A stretch of DNA of 64,000 nt. Source: M3007 sp043764095 (GTDB lineage: Bacteria > Bacteroidota > Bacteroidia > Chitinophagales > Saprospiraceae). Positions 63,301 to 64,000 of the stretch are shown in pieces. The stretch lies in contig JAYUKX010000135.1 of the NCBI GenBank assembly GCA_043764095.1, positions 1-64,000 on the forward strand. The letters are read 5' to 3'. The notes under the pieces were generated by a model. That model saw nothing but the letters and a program-made list of their open reading frames with translations. It was not told the DNA's origin and did no database searches. Position 1 is the stretch's first letter, and the number at the start of each line of letters is the position of its first letter. The position numbers and the translations under genes are program-made.

Positions 63301-63505
63301 CGATATTACAGCAAACACACTTGCAGCAACTAAATATATGCTGCTATACGATGCACAAGGGCGTATCGTCAAGCAATTCCGCGAACTATCAGAGCATACG
63401 CTTATATCGCTTGATGGTATGAGTACTGGTATGTACCAAGTAGTACTGGTATCTCCTCAAGGAAAAAATATAGCTTCAGGAAAATTGGTGATAGAGCAGG
63501 ACTAA
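60329..63505 (+). CDS. Large T9SS-exported BNR-repeat protein
   Basis: A 1058-residue secreted protein. Signal peptide (MKQLTSLLFAMCCTISIFAQ). Residues about 25-610: Asp-box/BNR repeats (SADEGQTWS, STDGGLTF, SSDWGNTW, STNKGATWV, SDDDGATW, SDNGGNTW) forming one or more beta-propellers. Then a Cna-B-like beta domain (EGQVFNDLNQNGQKETNEPP) and a DUF11-like region (GSFDPNDKSAAERISPIDLAAGKPIEYIIRFENTGDF). It ends with a T9SS sorting domain (MTPNPAHDRAMLDI; YDAQGRIVKQF; GMYQVVLVSPQGK). It is related in its repeats to the lipoprotein at 7208. A terminator follows. Confidence 0.9.
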   Translation: MKQLTSLLFAMCCTISIFAQLSSSSWQQTSGPEGGNVYSLVRTASKVYAGTENGLWVSADEGQTWSAAHPVFYDMSIVAIHVSNANIVVLALKSTAPYETTEFLYQSTDGGLTFNNVLPQGSPIYIVTWNEYKIQRDGNLIWIIGDSDLYKVDLSNNTVISIEPNVNTYFYGIAVSQNKIIGRDNYYKTYRSSDWGNTWTVETDSSYINTLLSFGDTLIKDKIGLIDSIFVSYDFGLTWQGAPSPFYSLDKVFRRSDGTFYTFEENKLSTSPDGLNWTIGSNISGVNYLTSVVESGGAYILGTYGGIFRTVQNNTQIVVSNSGFIANSIYGIAALSNGRLITSARNGTWTSINQGLSWTSLPYYDQYNNEVIFSQMMAVGDTLWALAPNDSLYTYVNSTNTWKSVIDADAWFAGETFVRVLGGNLYLVEDAQIRRSTNKGATWVVLPLATLSLGGGYRDIALLDGQLFVSTNDGLIYRSDDDGATWMQIYEIWSPGAHRINKLGTLGGRLFIWSEYEAYYSDNGGNTWDVLPMSGLPTDTWGDIYFEPIDIEYYGNAIFVTIPFQGVWVSFDLGSSWQPLVPNATHKRMRYIAFSGANMFVGASVSGVWSVGLNFDIYEGQVFNDLNQNGQKETNEPPMKYIVVSAEPLGSFALTDENGRYSLIAATQSDSIKAHIPNNYAVVTPSAHFANQPGNNFDFAVHFTENIIDYKIDLVHWELFRPGFDNKITLTIENVGTQTSPIVHGVCALPAGVFTVDNIYPSGIATVVNDSIFWQVDALPPFERLAIFLEVTTSTNTMIGDDLSFTASVSAENDVYLPNNEIVVRTIVVGSFDPNDKSAAERISPIDLAAGKPIEYIIRFENTGDFYAEKVVIKDVLEKNLKPATVHLMSSSHPCTWTLKNDGTLEFTFNNILLQPTETGFVKFSVEANPALQLNETVSNTAEIYFDFNQPIITNTVKTTVQYPISGTSNVDNQFFSIRMTPNPAHDRAMLDITANTLAATKYMLLYDAQGRIVKQFRELSEHTLISLDGMSTGMYQVVLVSPQGKNIASGKLVIEQD

Positions 63506-63531
63506 CACTTGCTCGAAATAGATAAGGAATG

Positions 63532-63597
63532 AGGTTGTTTCTTGATTTTTAAATCCTTTTTAAAAGGTTTATTTTTCAAGATACAACCTTATTTTTT
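63532..63597 (+). terminator. Terminator after the BNR protein
   Basis: AGGTTGTTTCTTGA pairs with TCAAGATACAACCT (one mismatch) around an inner AT-rich hairpin, followed by TTATTTTTT. The remainder of 63598-63814 shows nothing further that I can identify. Confidence 0.7.
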
Positions 63598-63814
63598 AGT
63601 AAATAATTGTATTTTATATTTTATTATGTCTGTTTTGTAAATTCGTTTTCAACATAAGAATCACATACTTTTATTCAAACTAATCCATATCCATCGTAAT
63701 AAAAAAAACAGAACAACCAGCCGTCCATAGCCAAAATTCCTGCATATTTATAAAAACAAGCATCAAATAACTCGTACTACAACATCTTTGATCGAACATC
63801 ACTGCACATCAATT

Positions 63815-64000
63815 ATGTTGGATTTTAAACAATGCAAACCTCATCCTGCCCTACAAAACTATATCCGAGGCTATTGGCTCATCGAAGCAGGCAATAAAGA
63901 CGAAGTACTGGAACTTATCCCCGATGGCTATCCCGAACTCTTTTTTACCTTCGAAGGATCTATTCAGATTTTTGATGGGGGCAAACGCTGGTCACGGTAC
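63815..64000 (+). CDS. AraC-family regulator, partial (N-terminus only)
   Basis: The first 62 codons of a gene truncated by the window edge. It reads PHPALQNYIRGYWLIEAGN, then ELIPDGYPELFFTFEGS, the typical start of the sensory domain found in AraC-type regulators of Bacteroidota (DUF6597-like), where the two C-terminal HTH motifs would follow outside the window. Start chosen at ATG 63815. Target genes are unknown. Confidence 0.75.
   Translation, partial: MLDFKQCKPHPALQNYIRGYWLIEAGNKDEVLELIPDGYPELFFTFEGSIQIFDGGKRWSRY

Overview
The window looks like a chromosomal segment from a Bacteroidota bacterium, most likely of the Saprospiria type (the group is an inference; no rRNA is present). Supporting signs are TAnnTTTG-type -7 promoter elements, two large secreted proteins ending in type IX secretion (T9SS) sorting domains, a TonB C-terminal domain protein, a SUMF1-like lipoprotein-style protein, and dispersed intergenic repeats of kinds common in this phylum. 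No tRNA, rRNA or CRISPR array was seen.

Region 1 (1-14 kb) is ordinary chromosome: an RtcB RNA ligase with an operator-like palindrome, a TonB-domain protein, a TPR membrane protein, a DinB-family protein, a PaaK-like adenylating enzyme beside a nitroreductase-like protein, a BNR-repeat lipoprotein, a SWIM zinc-finger protein, and a macrodomain hydrolase. Two decayed genes lie at 12.1-12.8 kb.

Region 2 (15-18.5 kb) is a graveyard of toxin-antitoxin modules. Three small antitoxin-like or partner genes remain intact while every adjacent toxin is broken: a frameshifted and truncated PIN gene, an internally deleted nucleotidyltransferase, and a PIN gene with one in-frame stop. A leucine-rich-repeat gene, a partial copy of it, and a DUF1963 gene are interspersed.

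Region 3 (18.6-24.9 kb) is a probable defence island. On the + strand: a small multi-pass membrane protein, a TIR protein, an overlapping ATP-grasp enzyme and an FHA-TIR protein. Facing them on the - strand is a two-gene unit, a CDA-fold nucleoside deaminase followed by a TIR-STING effector. No CD-NTase (cGAS-like cyclase) is present, although all described TIR-STING CBASS operons have one.

Region 4 (25.3-53.7 kb, all - strand) is a nearly complete extracellular contractile injection system (eCIS, Afp/PVC/AlgoCIS type). In transcription order: DUF4255 cap protein, an eCIS-associated protein, sheath, two tubes, DUF5908 peptide, LysM hub protein, VgrG-like spike, PAAR tip, gp25, two giant baseplate proteins, a 1338-aa structural or fibre-like protein, tape-measure protein, a 1601-aa DUF4157 cargo protein with a nuclease-like C-terminus, a SUKH (SMI1/KNR4) protein that looks like its immunity partner, and the AAA+ ATPase. 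A MITE-like inverted repeat sits between the PAAR and gp25 genes. A histidine kinase/response regulator pair (54.0-55.7 kb) lies directly upstream on the same strand and may control the machine.

Region 5 (55.8-64 kb) holds two T9SS-exported proteins, a DUF2339 polytopic membrane protein, and the start of an AraC-type regulator cut by the window edge.
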